From Liolophura sinensis (taxonomy: Eukaryota; Mollusca; Polyplacophora; Chitonida; Chitonidae), in the NCBI RefSeq assembly GCF_032854445.1, contig NC_088305.1, forward strand, positions 8,169,717-8,233,716: a DNA stretch of 64,000 nt. The letters run 5' to 3'. Numbering within the stretch: position 1 is the first letter of the stretch; each line of letters opens with the position of its first letter. A model generated the notes under the pieces. The model was given only the letters and a program-made list of their open reading frames with translations, ran no database searches and was not told the origin of the DNA. This document shows, in pieces, positions 45,510-57,806 of this stretch. A program made the position numbers and the translations under genes.

Positions 45510-46510
45510 TGCAGATGATCTAGATGATGTACAAGGGATCCTGTCTGCTAAATGCTTACATACGACCTAGATAATGTACAAGGGATCCTGTCTGCTAAAT
45601 GCTTACATACGACCTAGATAATGTACAAGGGATCCTGTCTGCTAAATGCTTACATGCGATCTAGATAATGTACATAGGATCCTGTCCAATAAAGACTTTC
45701 ACGCGATCTAGATAATGTACAAGGGATCCTGTCTACTAAAGGCTTAAATACGAGCTAGATAATGTACAAGGGATCCTGTCCAATAAAGACTTACACATGA
45801 TCTAGATAATGTACAAGTAACCCTATCCATTAAAGGCTTAAATGCGAATTAGATTAGAATCATGTCCATTGAAGGCGTATATACGATCTAAATATAATAC
45901 AAAGGATCCTTTCCAATGAAGGCGTACATACGATCCAAATACTGTACAAGGGATCCTATCCATTGAAAGCTTACATAATTATGATTTAGATAAAGTACAA
46001 GCGATACTGTCCACTGAATGCTTACATTTAATTTTACTTATTTGATTGATGTTTCACGCCGTACTCAAGTATATTTCATTTTTACGACGGCGGCCAGCAC
46101 TATGGTGGGAAGAAATCGGGCAGAGTCCGGGGGAAACCTACGATTATCCGCAGGTTTCTGGCAGACCTTCCCACGTACGGCTGGTGTGGAAGCCAGCATG
46201 AGATCGTGAGAGGCTCCTGGGTAATTGCATGGTGCTGGCGTGCCAGCCCTCTCGGTCACGGAAGCCCCCTGAAGGCTTCATACGATCTAAATAATGTACA
46301 AGGGATCCTGTCCATTGAAGGCTTACATACGATCTAAATAATATACAAGGGATCCTGGACATTGAAGGCTTTCACACGATCTAAATAATGTACAAGGAAA
46401 CCTTTTCATTGAAGGCTTATATAGGATCTAAATAATGTACAAGAGATCCTGGACATTGAAAGCTTACATATCATCTGCATAATATACAGGGGTTCCTGCC
46501 CATTTTATTC
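45510..46510. repeat. 47-bp tandem array, about 16 copies, split by a SINE
   Basis: Unit CTAGATAATGTACAAGGGATC, then CTGTCCATTGAAGGCTTACAT. Copies on the left of the SINE A at 46029-46272 resume directly on its right. Confidence 0.85.
46029..46272 (-). mobile_element. SINE A copy inserted into the 47-bp array
   Basis: Tail at left, head at right ending CTCTCGGTCACGGAAGCCCC. The GAGCTGGACTTGAACTCACAG block is deleted. Confidence 0.75.
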
Positions 46511-47330
46511 GATAAAGATAATGTACAGGGAATCACGATCTGAGACAATTAAACGATACATGAAACGTTTTTATTTCTTAATATGTAATATATGATGTGG
46601 CCTAACATATAAAGCTATAAAAATGTTCATCAGCTTTATTCTTGGGGCGTGAAAATGGCTTAAAACTACAGTTTTCCTAAAGCCTCATCGGTTACTCCGG
46701 AAAGGTTTTGGAGAAAGCCCGAATTGGGGGCACTTCTGGTCCTTTATCCAAGCTGAAGAAATTCTCATTATGATGGCCTATGGATGTGAGTGGGAGGCCA
46801 AGGTAAAAAGCGGATCGGGTTGCAGCTGACGGATCGACAGTGGAAAAGGTATACGCGCCCACATAAGATTTAATCCCATGTAATCAGATGTGTTACTTGT
46901 TGATGTGTCCCCTGGTAGACTTACAACGCTTTGATTTTATTTTTTTTCTGTGTCTCCGTTAAAGCACTGGCTTTCTTGAACAATGAGGTCGAGTGTTCGA
47001 ATCCAGATTCTGTGTTTTGTCAGGTACCTTGCGAAAGATGGTGTTTACTGCAGGCAATCCGTGTTCACCCAAAGGTAAACTTAATCGTTATATGAGCGAA
47101 AAAATCTTGAGCATGGCGTTAAACACAAATCAATCAATTAATCTTTCAAACAATCAATACTATATCTTCTGGTTCCGTCATACATTGACATGTTGTTTGT
47201 ACAATGCGTCTGAATCTAACCAGATTTATTACAAGCTATCGTTACAAACTGTGAAATACAAACTGAAAGAGGACTAATATTAAAGATGGGGGAGTGGTCT
47301 AGATTTCCTGTGTTCTCTGCCAGTGATCGA

Positions 47331-47625
47331 CTGCGGTAGCGCAGTGGCTAGTTCCTTTGCCTCAATTACAGTTGATTCAGGCTTCAAACCCCATTTGGGT
47401 CATACTCTTAAGCACCAGGAATTTTGGCACTATCTCGCTTGGTGCTCATCTTGAAGGGAAGAGACCAAGTACAGTTCCACCCGATGTCAACTTAATGTGA
47501 CTGGATGGGAAGTCATGTCCGGTGTTGGAGCGGTCCAGATAGAGAATCATTATGATATAGCATCGTGATTTGATCCAAATGATGTTGAAAGCGACACTAA
47601 ACCTGAATCAAACAAATTAACAAAT
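47331..47625 (+). mobile_element. Third tRNA-derived SINE-like unit
   Basis: A GCGGTAGCGCAGTGGCTAGT (box A-like) and GGCTTCAAACCCC (box B-like) spacing as in a tRNA gene, followed by an unrelated body and a tail AGCGACACTAAACCTGAATCA. The head does not fold as a clean tRNA by eye. Single copy in the window. Confidence 0.45.
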
Positions 47626-50600
47626 CCAAAAAATTCTCGAGCAGTGAGGTACGCGACTCAAATCCAACTCTCCGCGGGCTAAAATCGACAGGTTCGTATC
47701 TGCATAAACCTGACTGTTCTATGATACATAAATATGCAGTATTCTACAATGAATGGTATACGTAACAGCCGGATCCCAACCATTTATTACGCCTGTTGTG
47801 ATGGGATGGTCCGTGTATCATACACTCACTATACGCCGACCCTGGCTGGACCCTGATCAAGCACGTCGTCATCCTCTGCCTACCATCAGCGTAGAGTTGG
47901 CGCACGGTAAGCCGACCGTTCATCCATGGTGGCACCATGGTCAGCTTATCATTTTTTCGACATTTATTTACGTGCTGGAGTTTGATGTAACGATATCAGA
48001 TGTAGACTGTAGGCCTTGTATTATTCGCGCAACTTACTCTATAAATTTTTAGAGCTTTATTACCGATTTTGAACAAAACACGTGCACAGACGAAGCTGAT
48101 GCTTTGTGAAAAGTAAATATTTGGGCTATTCTAAAGAAACACCAAAAACTGGATTGAAATTACGCTAATAGATTTCTTTTTACCGGTACCAAAAATTTCC
48201 GGTTTTGATTTTTACTTTCTTCGGGTAAATAAAGCTACGTATGATTGGGCTCGTCATATAGTAAACGCGTTTTTGTGTTTATAATTGTGTAATAAATTAG
48301 GGATTTTTTTTAGGCACTAGAGTTTAAAGGGGAAAATATTAACATGCTGACCTTTATACGTGTCAGCGGTTCGAATTTTATAAACTGTAGGCCTTGTGTC
48401 ATGTACTGATATGACTCATTACATATAGATTTTCAACCGAGGTTTCTTTAAGCGTATATAAGCACGCAGGCCGACACACATCACACAATTAGGTCAAATA
48501 TTCCTACAAAATTTTGTATCCAACATAATACTGTGATAGAACTCGAACTCGATTCAGTTTCCAAATTCTTAAACATCGCCGTGCCGTCATGCACAGCGCG
48601 AATTTCAGAGAAAACAATGTGTTGCATATACATGTAATTGTAGGCACATAACTCTGCCATAAATGCCTCTAAGTAGGCTGGCTATCTAATAATTAGTGAA
48701 ATGATTTATATTAAAACAAAGTATCTTATACTCGAGACGCCCAGTACAAACTTGAATCCCCTGTAATCAAGAGAACAGTTCGTATTGATGGTCGAATATA
48801 ACAGCTGGAATCCCAAACTATTAAAACTGGAATTCTGTGCGAAATATCTGCGGTAATAAATATGCTGTGAGCCATCACGGTGTTCATAACAGACATGACG
48901 GTTTACAGGAAATTGCTCCGTATTCAGCGTTAAAACATTTAATGATCATGGGCTGACGGTCCGCTGAGGGTCGGCCGAGGGTTCGTGCACGATGGGCGGA
49001 GGATCGCGTCACGGTACTCGTATGCAGGTGCATGAACCGCGTATCGTACGCTGGCCATGGCTCGACCGTCAGCCACAATGGGAGTAGGATTTATGGCTAG
49101 GATCAGTCTAAATAGGTATTTACTATAAAATACATGTACAAAGATACTGCTAAAGAGTATTTATTTTGTATACCAGGTATTATGTGACCTGGCATGGAAC
49201 TAACCTCTGGACTTATTTATTAATTTGTTAATTTTTATGGTGTACTATGCCTTCACCTATTTACTTTATTAATGTTTAACGCTGCAATTTAAGGCTGTCC
49301 CATAATGAATTCTAGATGCAGGGATACGCAAGTTACATTGGACACCCCACGCAAAACTTAGAGATCAAAAAATGTCGAGAAATGTGACAACGGGTGGACA
49401 TGCTTTTATAAACTCTTTGCGAAATGCCTCATATCTACGGATGGGCGCTTTGGGTAGAAGGCACCTACACAATTTTATGCCCTCCACAGTTTGGTCCGAC
49501 CAAGACCTGGTTGCATGTAAAACTGGGACTGTTTGCATCAACGGTAAAGCTTACACGAAATCGCCCACGACAACAAATTACGACTCGAGGAAGGGCAGAC
49601 ATTAACACGTGTGGGTGAATACAAATTAAGGACTTTGACGAATAGCAGTCACGACCTAGCAGGTGCGATGTAGGCTTAAAACTATGAAAACGGGATCGAC
49701 ATCCACACAGCCTACAACTGATGTAGTAAAACAGTGACAGTCAACATTACGTTCCGGAGAAATCTGTAATTAGGCTACTAGAGGACCAACGCTAATACCC
49801 TATTGGCTAAGTTAATTTTAACTGTAGCTGTTAAGTAAATATTAGTTATCCGATATGATTTAAAGTGTGCCAAATGTGACAGTAATTGTTTTCAACGACT
49901 TTCACAGTCGAATCACATGGCCGTTCATCATGAAAACAGTCCAGTTTCCTTGTTTGCATAATTGCGGCATGTAGACAATGGAAACCGGTGTTTACTTCCG
50001 TTTGAGCTCGTATGCCATTGTTATTGTGCAATTCCACGTCAACTACAGTCACGGCGAATAGAAAGGCCTAAGGCAATGTGCTTTGCTTACGACCACAATA
50101 AAGCGATTACTAAGCGGCGGGAGGGTGTACTTGTAAAACAAAAATACCCCAAAGGTGTACAAATAAATCACAAAAAGGAAACATGGGTTGGATGAGGAAA
50201 ATATTTACATGTATTCAGGTATTATTGCTAGTAGCAAATACGATGTAGAATTGTCACATTTCATTGCACGTAATTCGTTATCACGTGAGGAAACTGTGAT
50301 CACACACGTTGGGCAAATGAACAAATGTCAGTGGATACAACTAATCTTTAATCATTAAATCAAATGTGGACTTACACAATTCGTGTTTTACCATCACCAC
50401 GCTCAAATGGGGTCAATTTTATCCAATGTAACCGTCAGAGAAAAAAGAAAGAAAAGAGCAAACGGACATCAGTAAAAGCGGTGTTTGTTACGAAACTTTT
50501 AAGTTAATGATAGATGAAAACGTCAATGCGACGTCAATGTATGACATGCACCTACATTTACCTTGGTGCAAAATAAACCACCCAGAATTAAAAAAAAATG

Positions 50601-52235
50601 GACTTGATAGTTTTGGATATAGTTTTCAATGTACTGTTGCTTACTTAGCTTGAGGTATTCTTTAAACTTTGTTGCAGCTGTATAGGCCCTTCTTTTTATG
50701 TCACTTCATGTGCTGTTTACTGTTGGCATATTACACGATTTTTTTCTCCTATAAGGTTAACTGCAGTCGATTGAACCATAGAAAAAGTGAAAAATGAGTC
50801 ACCCGAGGGGCTGCATGAATTCACATTTAACATTCACATCTAATCTCTGAACGTGTAATGGATTTTCACAGACAAAACATCTTGTTTTAAGCCATGCATA
50901 TGTACTTCATAATGAAAGGACTTCGTCTTGGTTTATCGTTTTCAGTCATTTTTTAAAATCATATTTGATGTGGAGATTTTACGCATAGTTTCAAGAAAGA
51001 AACATCTCTTAATGCAGTGTAGACGTTACTTGCTCGGTTGAATACCATGCTGCGCGATCGAATCCGGCGTTCTCGGGGTCGGCAATGTTTTCACATCCCG
51101 AAGGTCTCCGGTTATCTGGCGAATAACGCTGCTTTTTACTGAGCAATGTAGTCACAAAAAAATCTTCAGTACGGCTTGATTTTTTACTTGTTTCTTTACT
51201 TGTGATTTTACAGAAAGTGGCTTATCTCGCTATACCCTCCGCCAAGCTAGTAAAGTTTTCAATATTTGGAGGGTTTAATGTCTCGGAAGCCTTTTGAATT
51301 CGGTCTTGGAAATCACCATTGTACTTCCATACGCAGTCTACTGTGACGCCCTGTAGAGTAGGGCTAGTATTCTATTCTCGCCCTGTATTTTTGTTCCTGG
51401 CATCCACAGAGGCGCATGTTTAGCATAGCTCCCTATTAATGAGGGTACGGAACCTGGACAGTCCTCAGTTAGCCGGGTTAACATGTCGCGGGGAAAACAA
51501 AATGTCAAGCATGCCGAACAAGACACAGTCACACTCTAAACAATCTGGCTATTTGCTTTCACGTAATTAGCAGAACGGGGCTAAATAAAAACACACAAAC
51601 TAACAATTTAATATCGATGATTACTTTTAATTGGAAGGCTTTCGCCTAAGAGTGCAACGAACGTGATGCTTTCGAGTTGGAAACAGACAAAATGTACACG
51701 CAAGACTATATGTACACTGCAGCCAACTCAGATATATGCTTATGTGTTTTGCAAATGGAATCAGAATATCACGCAATATGTTGGTTTAGCATGATGAATA
51801 CGTACGTTGTCATGTTTGGCGGTCAGATACGGGTTCAGTGTTTATGATATGCCATTAATATGATTTAAAACAAAACTACTGGTTTCGTTTTACCTGTCTA
51901 CAGTGTCAGCATGATTTAATAAGAAAAAAGAACAAAACCCCCAAAATAAACACACCAAATAAATCAAACATGAAAAGGCGTTTTGTTAGTTGCACGGATT
52001 ACACTAAGAAATTGGATCAAAATAAGCACAAACAGTTTTTTGCTGGATTATTTCATTTACATAATGACGCAAATTATTATCCGTCTTCATAACATCACTT
52101 GTCTACACGTCGCAGTCTACAGAGCAGTTCAAGTAGCATTATACTTGTCCACTGTCATTTTGTCCAGCTACACATTTATACACCCTTAATTTATCAAGGG
52201 CAATTGATACAAATACAGTGGAATAAATGTACATA

Positions 52236-52546
52236 TTTATGACAGACCGCTTCGGTGGCCTTATCGTTAGATCGTCCGTTGGAGGATCAAACCCGTGTCG
52301 TGTCATAACAAAGGCTTTAAAAATGTTACTTGTTGCTGCCCGGCAAGGAGAGACGATTGCTTGTCCCGGTGTCAGTATATTATGACTGAGTGGGGTGTCA
52401 TGTCTGGTGTCTCCGGCATGATACTTCAGCTGCGGCAGCACTTTAGCCTCATTGACTCACCCCGCCACAAGAAGACATAGTGTATGTGCACACACATAAT
52501 GACTGCTCACCATCACATGACTGAAAAATTGTTACGTACGACGTGA
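52236..52546 (+). mobile_element. SINE B copy, most complete
   Basis: tRNA-like head CTTCGGTGGCCTTATCGTTAG with GGATCAAACCC. Body GGTGTCTCCGGCATGATACTT and GCGGCAGCACTTTAG; tail TTACGTACGACGTGAAA. Confidence 0.55.
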
Positions 52547-52924
52547 AATGTATGTGTATTGTTTGTTATATGCTGGTTTGCAATATAATTCCGTTACTAT
52601 TTTACCGTTTCTTCTTTATAACAACATGCTAAGAAAAGGTACATCATTGGTAGTGAAACTATTTTATTGATCTATTATTCACACTTCATAAGTTAATTGT
52701 TTTGGAGAGCTTTATTTCTTTATTTGTTTAGTTATTTGATTTTTGTTTCACGCCGTACTCAAGAATAAGGAAAGGGTTAACATGACCAAAATATTTTTTG
52801 TTTCAATCCTACTTCAAGCATTCTCAACCATGGGAATACGAAGGCGGTCATAAGGAATCTAAAATGTTGTTTGTTTGCCTAATCTTTGAGTAGAGCGTTA
52901 AACAACGCTAAAGTAAATTTTTCA

Positions 52925-53500
52925 CAATATCAACTAGAGAAGAGCGAAAGGTTTCTCAGTAATGTTTTCATCCAGATTGCGAAGAGCAAAGGGTTTCTTG
53001 GTAATAGAGTTTCTCAGTAATAAAATCTCAAAGGTACATAGGTGCGAACGTTTACCCCGTAATACAGTAGTCTTTCAACTAGATAGATGCAAAGTTACTC
53101 CGTCATGATGTAGTCATCAAGGGAAGGAAGAATGGTTTCTCAGTAATATTGTAATAATCCGGATAGAGAAAGGTTTGTCAGTATTGAATAATGTAGGCTT
53201 CCAGCTATAGAAGAACAAAGGGTTTCTCAGTAATACTGTAGCCACCCAGCTTGAGAACAACGGTGAAGTGAAGTATCACAGCCAGAGAAGGAAAAGGGTT
53301 TCTCAGTGCAAATTTAGTCATTCCAGCGAGAGAAGTGTTTGTCATTGTTAAATAATGTAATCATCCAGCTATACAAGAACAAAGCGTTTATGAGTAATGA
53401 TGTAGTCACCCAGCTGGAGAAGAGCAAAGAATGAAGAGTTTCTTAGTAAAATGAAGTCTCACAGCCAGAGCTGGGTGAATGGTTTTTCAGTAATAAAGAA
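52925..53500. repeat. Degenerate minisatellite, ~50-60-bp units
   Basis: Irregular units of GAGAAGAGCAAAGGGTTTCTC, then AGTAATGATGTAGTCACCCAG. A two-copy repeat of AGATCAGGC(G/A)AA(T/C)CAACAAA follows at 53535-53640. Confidence 0.6.
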
Positions 53501-54342
53501 ATCAATTTGGTTGGAAAGGGCGATTGTGACGGAGAGATCAGGCGAATCAACAAATGGCAAATCTCCGTCGATTATCTCAAGTTCGTGACCGTAAGATCAG
53601 GCAAACCAACAAAAGGCAAATCTGGTCAGATTATCTCAGATTCGTTTTGGGTAGGTTAGGGAGTAACTTACAACTGATTACAAGCTGACGCGGGATTATG
53701 TTCGCGACAAATACGAACGATAAACGGGAGTTAAAGCTTACTTCAACCTCATGTGATCCACACCCGTCTTTGCACCCCAATCTCAAGCCCTTGGTATTAC
53801 TCAGCAGCAGTTCTGGGGCTTATTGTAGTTTGACAGAATAAAATTTGGAGGTGGAAAAGTTTGTTTTGTATGTATTAAAACTCTATGTTTTCAACGTGGT
53901 ACATGAAGGAAAGGATGGGGGTCAGTTCCCCCATACACGAAAAGCCCTCGGGGTCGTACGTCCACTTAACTACCACGGCGATGCAATGTCGCAAAGCTAC
54001 GCCAGGCGCATTTAGCATTACAACGTGTCTATTATTCCCTTTGGCCTTCATACCGAACTTGAAAAGTCGGACACATTTGTCTTACGATATCATCTAAAGT
54101 TCGGAACTGACGGAAACAAGAGTTATAATAATACGCTGGACACAGAGTACAAATGTTATATTATTATTATTATTGGAACCTTCTGATTTTAAAATCATTT
54201 TTATAGGCTGCAATCTGTGTGGTCTAATACTGGTATGTATTCTCATCCAAGCTGCAGGCACAGCCAAACCTTTCCCTAACCGATAAAATGGCATCAAAAA
54301 ATTGCTGGCTGCCAATGTTAACGTATCTCACTGTTAATAGGT

Positions 54343-54602
54343 ATTTATTATTTATTTGACTGGTGTTTTACGCGGTACTCAAGAATATTTCACTTATACG
54401 ACGGCGGCCAGCATTATGGTGGGTGGAAACCGGGCACAGCCCGGGGGGGGGGACCGACAACCATTCACAGGTTGTTGACAGACCTTCCCACGTATGACCG
54501 GAGAGGAAGCCAGCATGAGCTGGACTTGGACTCAGAGGGACCGCATTGTTGAGAGACTGCTGCGCTAGAGCGCTAACCAACTGAGCCACGGAGGACCCGG
54601 CC
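54343..54602 (-). mobile_element. SINE A, full length with 12-bp target-site duplication
   Basis: Complete element from (TTTA) tail to the head AACTGAGCCACGGAGGACCC. CTGTTAATAGGT flanks it at 54331-54342 and 54603-54614. There is a GGGGGGGGG expansion in the GC-rich part. Confidence 0.9.
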
Positions 54603-54770
54603 CTGTTAATAGGTGTAGTGTGTTTAAATAAACTTACCTTTCACCTTATTCTTTGTGTGTACGAAGTACAACTCCTGCCACGCAGCGTCGAATTCCATGC
54701 AACAACTAGAGTACATGTGAATGACAGGCACATCAACCAGGTAAGCGTACTGATATAAATGAAGGCGTAC

Positions 54771-55060
54771 AGCATGGAGAGTAAAACTAGAGCAGCGACG
54801 ACAGTGTGATAGACGTAAACCATAGAGAGTAAAACCAGAGCAGCGATGACAGTGTGATAGACGTACACCACAGAGAGTAAAACCAGAGCAGCGACGACAG
54901 AGTGATAGACGTAAACCATAGAGAGTAAAACCAGAGCAGCGATGACAGTGTGATAGACGTACACCATAGAGAGTAAAAGCAGAGCAGCGATGACAATGTG
55001 ATAGACGTACACCATAGAGAGTAAAACCAGAGCAGTGACGACAGTGGGATAGTTCACGCA
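54771..55060 (-). repeat. 48-bp tandem array, 6 copies, in a repeat C copy
   Basis: Unit CATAGAGAGTAAAACCAGAG, then CAGCGATGACAGTGTGATAG and ACGTACAC. The period of 48 bp (16 codons) keeps three minus-strand frames open for 69 to 145 codons. The last unit runs into the rest of repeat C (to about 55140), so the array arose by expansion of that repeat's end. Not a gene. Confidence 0.85.
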
Positions 55061-56149
55061 ACCGGTGAAATATGGCCTCCTGTCAGTTTACCTCAGACAG
55101 GGTTTTATTTTAGCTGTTCTTGTAAACGCATAAATGGTACCAAATTACAAGTCCCTAGTTTAAAATAAATTGACCAATCAGTGGGCGAACGAACACAACA
55201 GTCCAGATAGGTACCTGAAGAGCGACGGCAGTTTTTCCCCGGGGTCTGTATAGCTTCATTCATCGAGCAAAATGACCAGCTTCACAATACAGGTCACAAA
55301 TACTTGACGACTGCGTGCGACCCCGCCATAGCTGACATCATTAAGTCGATGGCGTCTAACACTCAGGTCAAGCGAATTGCCATAGTCAAAACATAGGATG
55401 TTAAACATTGGACCTACATACTTACCGACTATTCATCGACGGATCGACAGATAGCTCGATTTGCATGTCGCAACTAATAAATAAAAAAAGAATATTACCC
55501 TAATATTTTCAAAATGGGAAGGAATTATCTAAATTGCTTCGATATACCATGTAACCTGGAAACAGGAATAAAGACCATTCTGCAGACTTTAGCTGCTACA
55601 ATCTGCTCTATGTTAATTCAAACTGTCTGTCTGTCATTGCTGACATCTTTCATTCATCTAACGACGGGTGTGGGTGCTAGACATAAACCTTTTGTGATGC
55701 TACAGTTTTGGGGAAATTGCTCTGGTTTCATCTCTCGGTTTAAACAGATTTGTGTTTTCGTATAAACGCAGTTACACACGTTGGCGCCAAGAATTGATTT
55801 GTTGTCAAGGTGTTGGTTGGGGGTCGGGGTAGGGGGTCTCTACCTTTATAGAGCTCTCCAGGCAAAGATACTGATCAAAATAAATTCATTAATCTCTTCC
55901 TCAAATGTCAATCAATATAAACACATAACAACTTTGTGAGTGAAGGAATTAGGATAAATAACCAAACTTGGGTAATTTAATGATGTGGTTGCCTATAAAA
56001 TGTGATGAATGATTCGAGACTAGTGGCGTCTAAAAAATTGCAATTAACCTCATTGCGCATTTGTTACTAATGACGCGTGAGCAATGGTGCTAGAGGCTGC
56101 GTAGGTCTCTGCTTGTGAAGTATTTACAAAAAGAATTATCATATTGTAC

Positions 56150-56318
56150 GATTTATTTTATTTGATTGGTGTTTTACGCCGTACTCAGAATATTTCACTT
56201 ATTTGACAGCGGCCAGCATTATGGTGGGAGGAAACAGGGCAGAGCCCGGGGGGGAAACCCATGACCATCCGCAGGTTGCTGACAGACCCTCTCACGTACG
56301 GCCGGTGAGGAAGCCATA
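56150..56318 (-). mobile_element. SINE A, 5'-truncated with target-site duplication
   Basis: Tail to CGTACGGCCGGTGAGGAAGCC, where the SINE stops. ATATTGTACGA flanks it at 56141-56151 and 56319-56329, so it was truncated at insertion. Confidence 0.85.
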
Positions 56319-57393
56319 ATATTGTACGAAGTGCAATTCTTGGCACGCTACGTCGAATTATATGCAAATGTGGGAATACAAGCAAATGACAAACACCTCA
56401 GTGAAGTGAACGTAGTGATGACAATGGTAAACTGACAATGGCCAAATTTCACAAGTTTACCACGTGCAATATATTTGTGCGCAGTATTTTGTATCTCATT
56501 GTAGTTTGTATATTAACTTGCCTGCATGCTTATCAAAAAGTGTTCTTGAGAATACCTGATAATCTCCATAGCATCCATGTGACTATGGTAAACAAAAATT
56601 TCAAAATTTACGGTTGGAGGAACCTCTCCTCAACAATGTTAGCTTGGTCTCAGAAACTCTGTTTTGCTATCTGATCATTTTTAAATTCCTGTTTGTTGTT
56701 CCTGTTCATAAAATTTTGGAAAACGCCGTCAGTTTACGCTGGAAAAAGGTTTTTTAACACTGGAAAGCAAAGCATATTACGAGGGAGTTGATGTGATGAA
56801 TACTGGGCTATGACCCACTATCTAGTATAATATTTTGAGCATTTGGCTGGCAAAATGTATACTAGCTGAAGACTATCACATTCTGGATGAAACCAGCTGT
56901 AGAGGCTGGATACGATTTCCTTAGCACTCAGCAATGTTGAATGTCACTTTGTGGATGTGGCCAACCTTTGTTGTTCTTCTGCAAAACTACACCCATAGAA
57001 CAAATGGGTCAGTTTTCAATCCTCACCTTTTCCCGTGCCATGGCAGCTTGGATACAAGTTGAATTAACCTTAATTCTCGAGTTTGCCCACAAAACCTAGT
57101 CGGCAGGAATGAACTACACACCTTACGCCTGAATCACTTTAGGTATGAGTTGTCACCCCTTGATGTCTGTTCCAGGTTTTACCAGCTTTTACAAGGCAGA
57201 TCTAAAGGACACATAGGAGCACTAGAACAGCTGGGGTGTGTATCACGCGTGGAGATAATACTGAAGTGTACGGTTCCGTTTCAAACTAGCCAGCAGAATG
57301 ACACGGCGGCCATACACATGAATGGATCCGGACCGAGCCTGGAGAAAACCACCTCCTTTCGACTGGACTTGAAACCTCGGCGGAAACAGCGAG

Positions 57394-57626
57394 TTATTTA
57401 TTTGATAGGTGTTTTATGCCGTACTCAAGAATATTTCACTTATACGACGGCGGCCAACACTATGGTAGGAGGAAAACCGGGCAGAGCCCGGAGGAAACGC
57501 ACCCACATACGGCCGGAGAGGAAGCCAGCATAAGCTGGACTTGAACTCACAGCGACCGCACTGGTGAGAGGCTCCCAAGTCATTACGCTGCGCTAGCGCG
57601 CTAACCAACTAAGCCAGGGAGACCCC
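57394..57626 (-). mobile_element. SINE A, nearly full length with target-site duplication
   Basis: Tail at left, head AACCAACTAAGCCAGGGAGAC at right. AACAGCGAGTTA flanks it at 57385-57396 and 57627-57638. A short deletion removes the ACCATCCGCAGG block. Confidence 0.9.
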
Positions 57627-57630
57627 AACA

Positions 57631-57806
57631 GCGAGTTACAATGGATAACATGTTTACATTCCAGTTAACAGAGAAAATTTCACTTTTCATTCAGTAACTA
57701 GGAATTTGTTTGTAAACAGCGAGTTACAATGGATAACATGTTCACATTCCAGTTTACAGATAAAATTTCACTTTTCATTCAATAACTAGGAATTTGTTTG
57801 TGTTGT
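57631..57806. repeat. 88-bp direct duplication
   Basis: Two adjacent copies starting GCGAGTTACAATGGATAACAT (57631 and 57719), with a few differences. The left copy overlaps the SINE target-site duplication. Confidence 0.8.

Noticed and set aside
48947-49078. Possible foldback element with GGCTGACGGTC at one end and its complement at the other
   Set aside because: Only 11 bases of inverted match, no target-site duplication and no second copy; could be chance.
49372-49620. Two overlapping plus-strand frames of 64-77 codons
   Set aside because: No recognisable domain and no supporting exon structure; neighbouring DNA is unremarkable.
54641-55057. 138-145-codon minus-strand open frames with periodic hydrophobic sequence
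   Set aside because: A 48-bp tandem array keeps several frames open at once; the source is a non-coding dispersed repeat.
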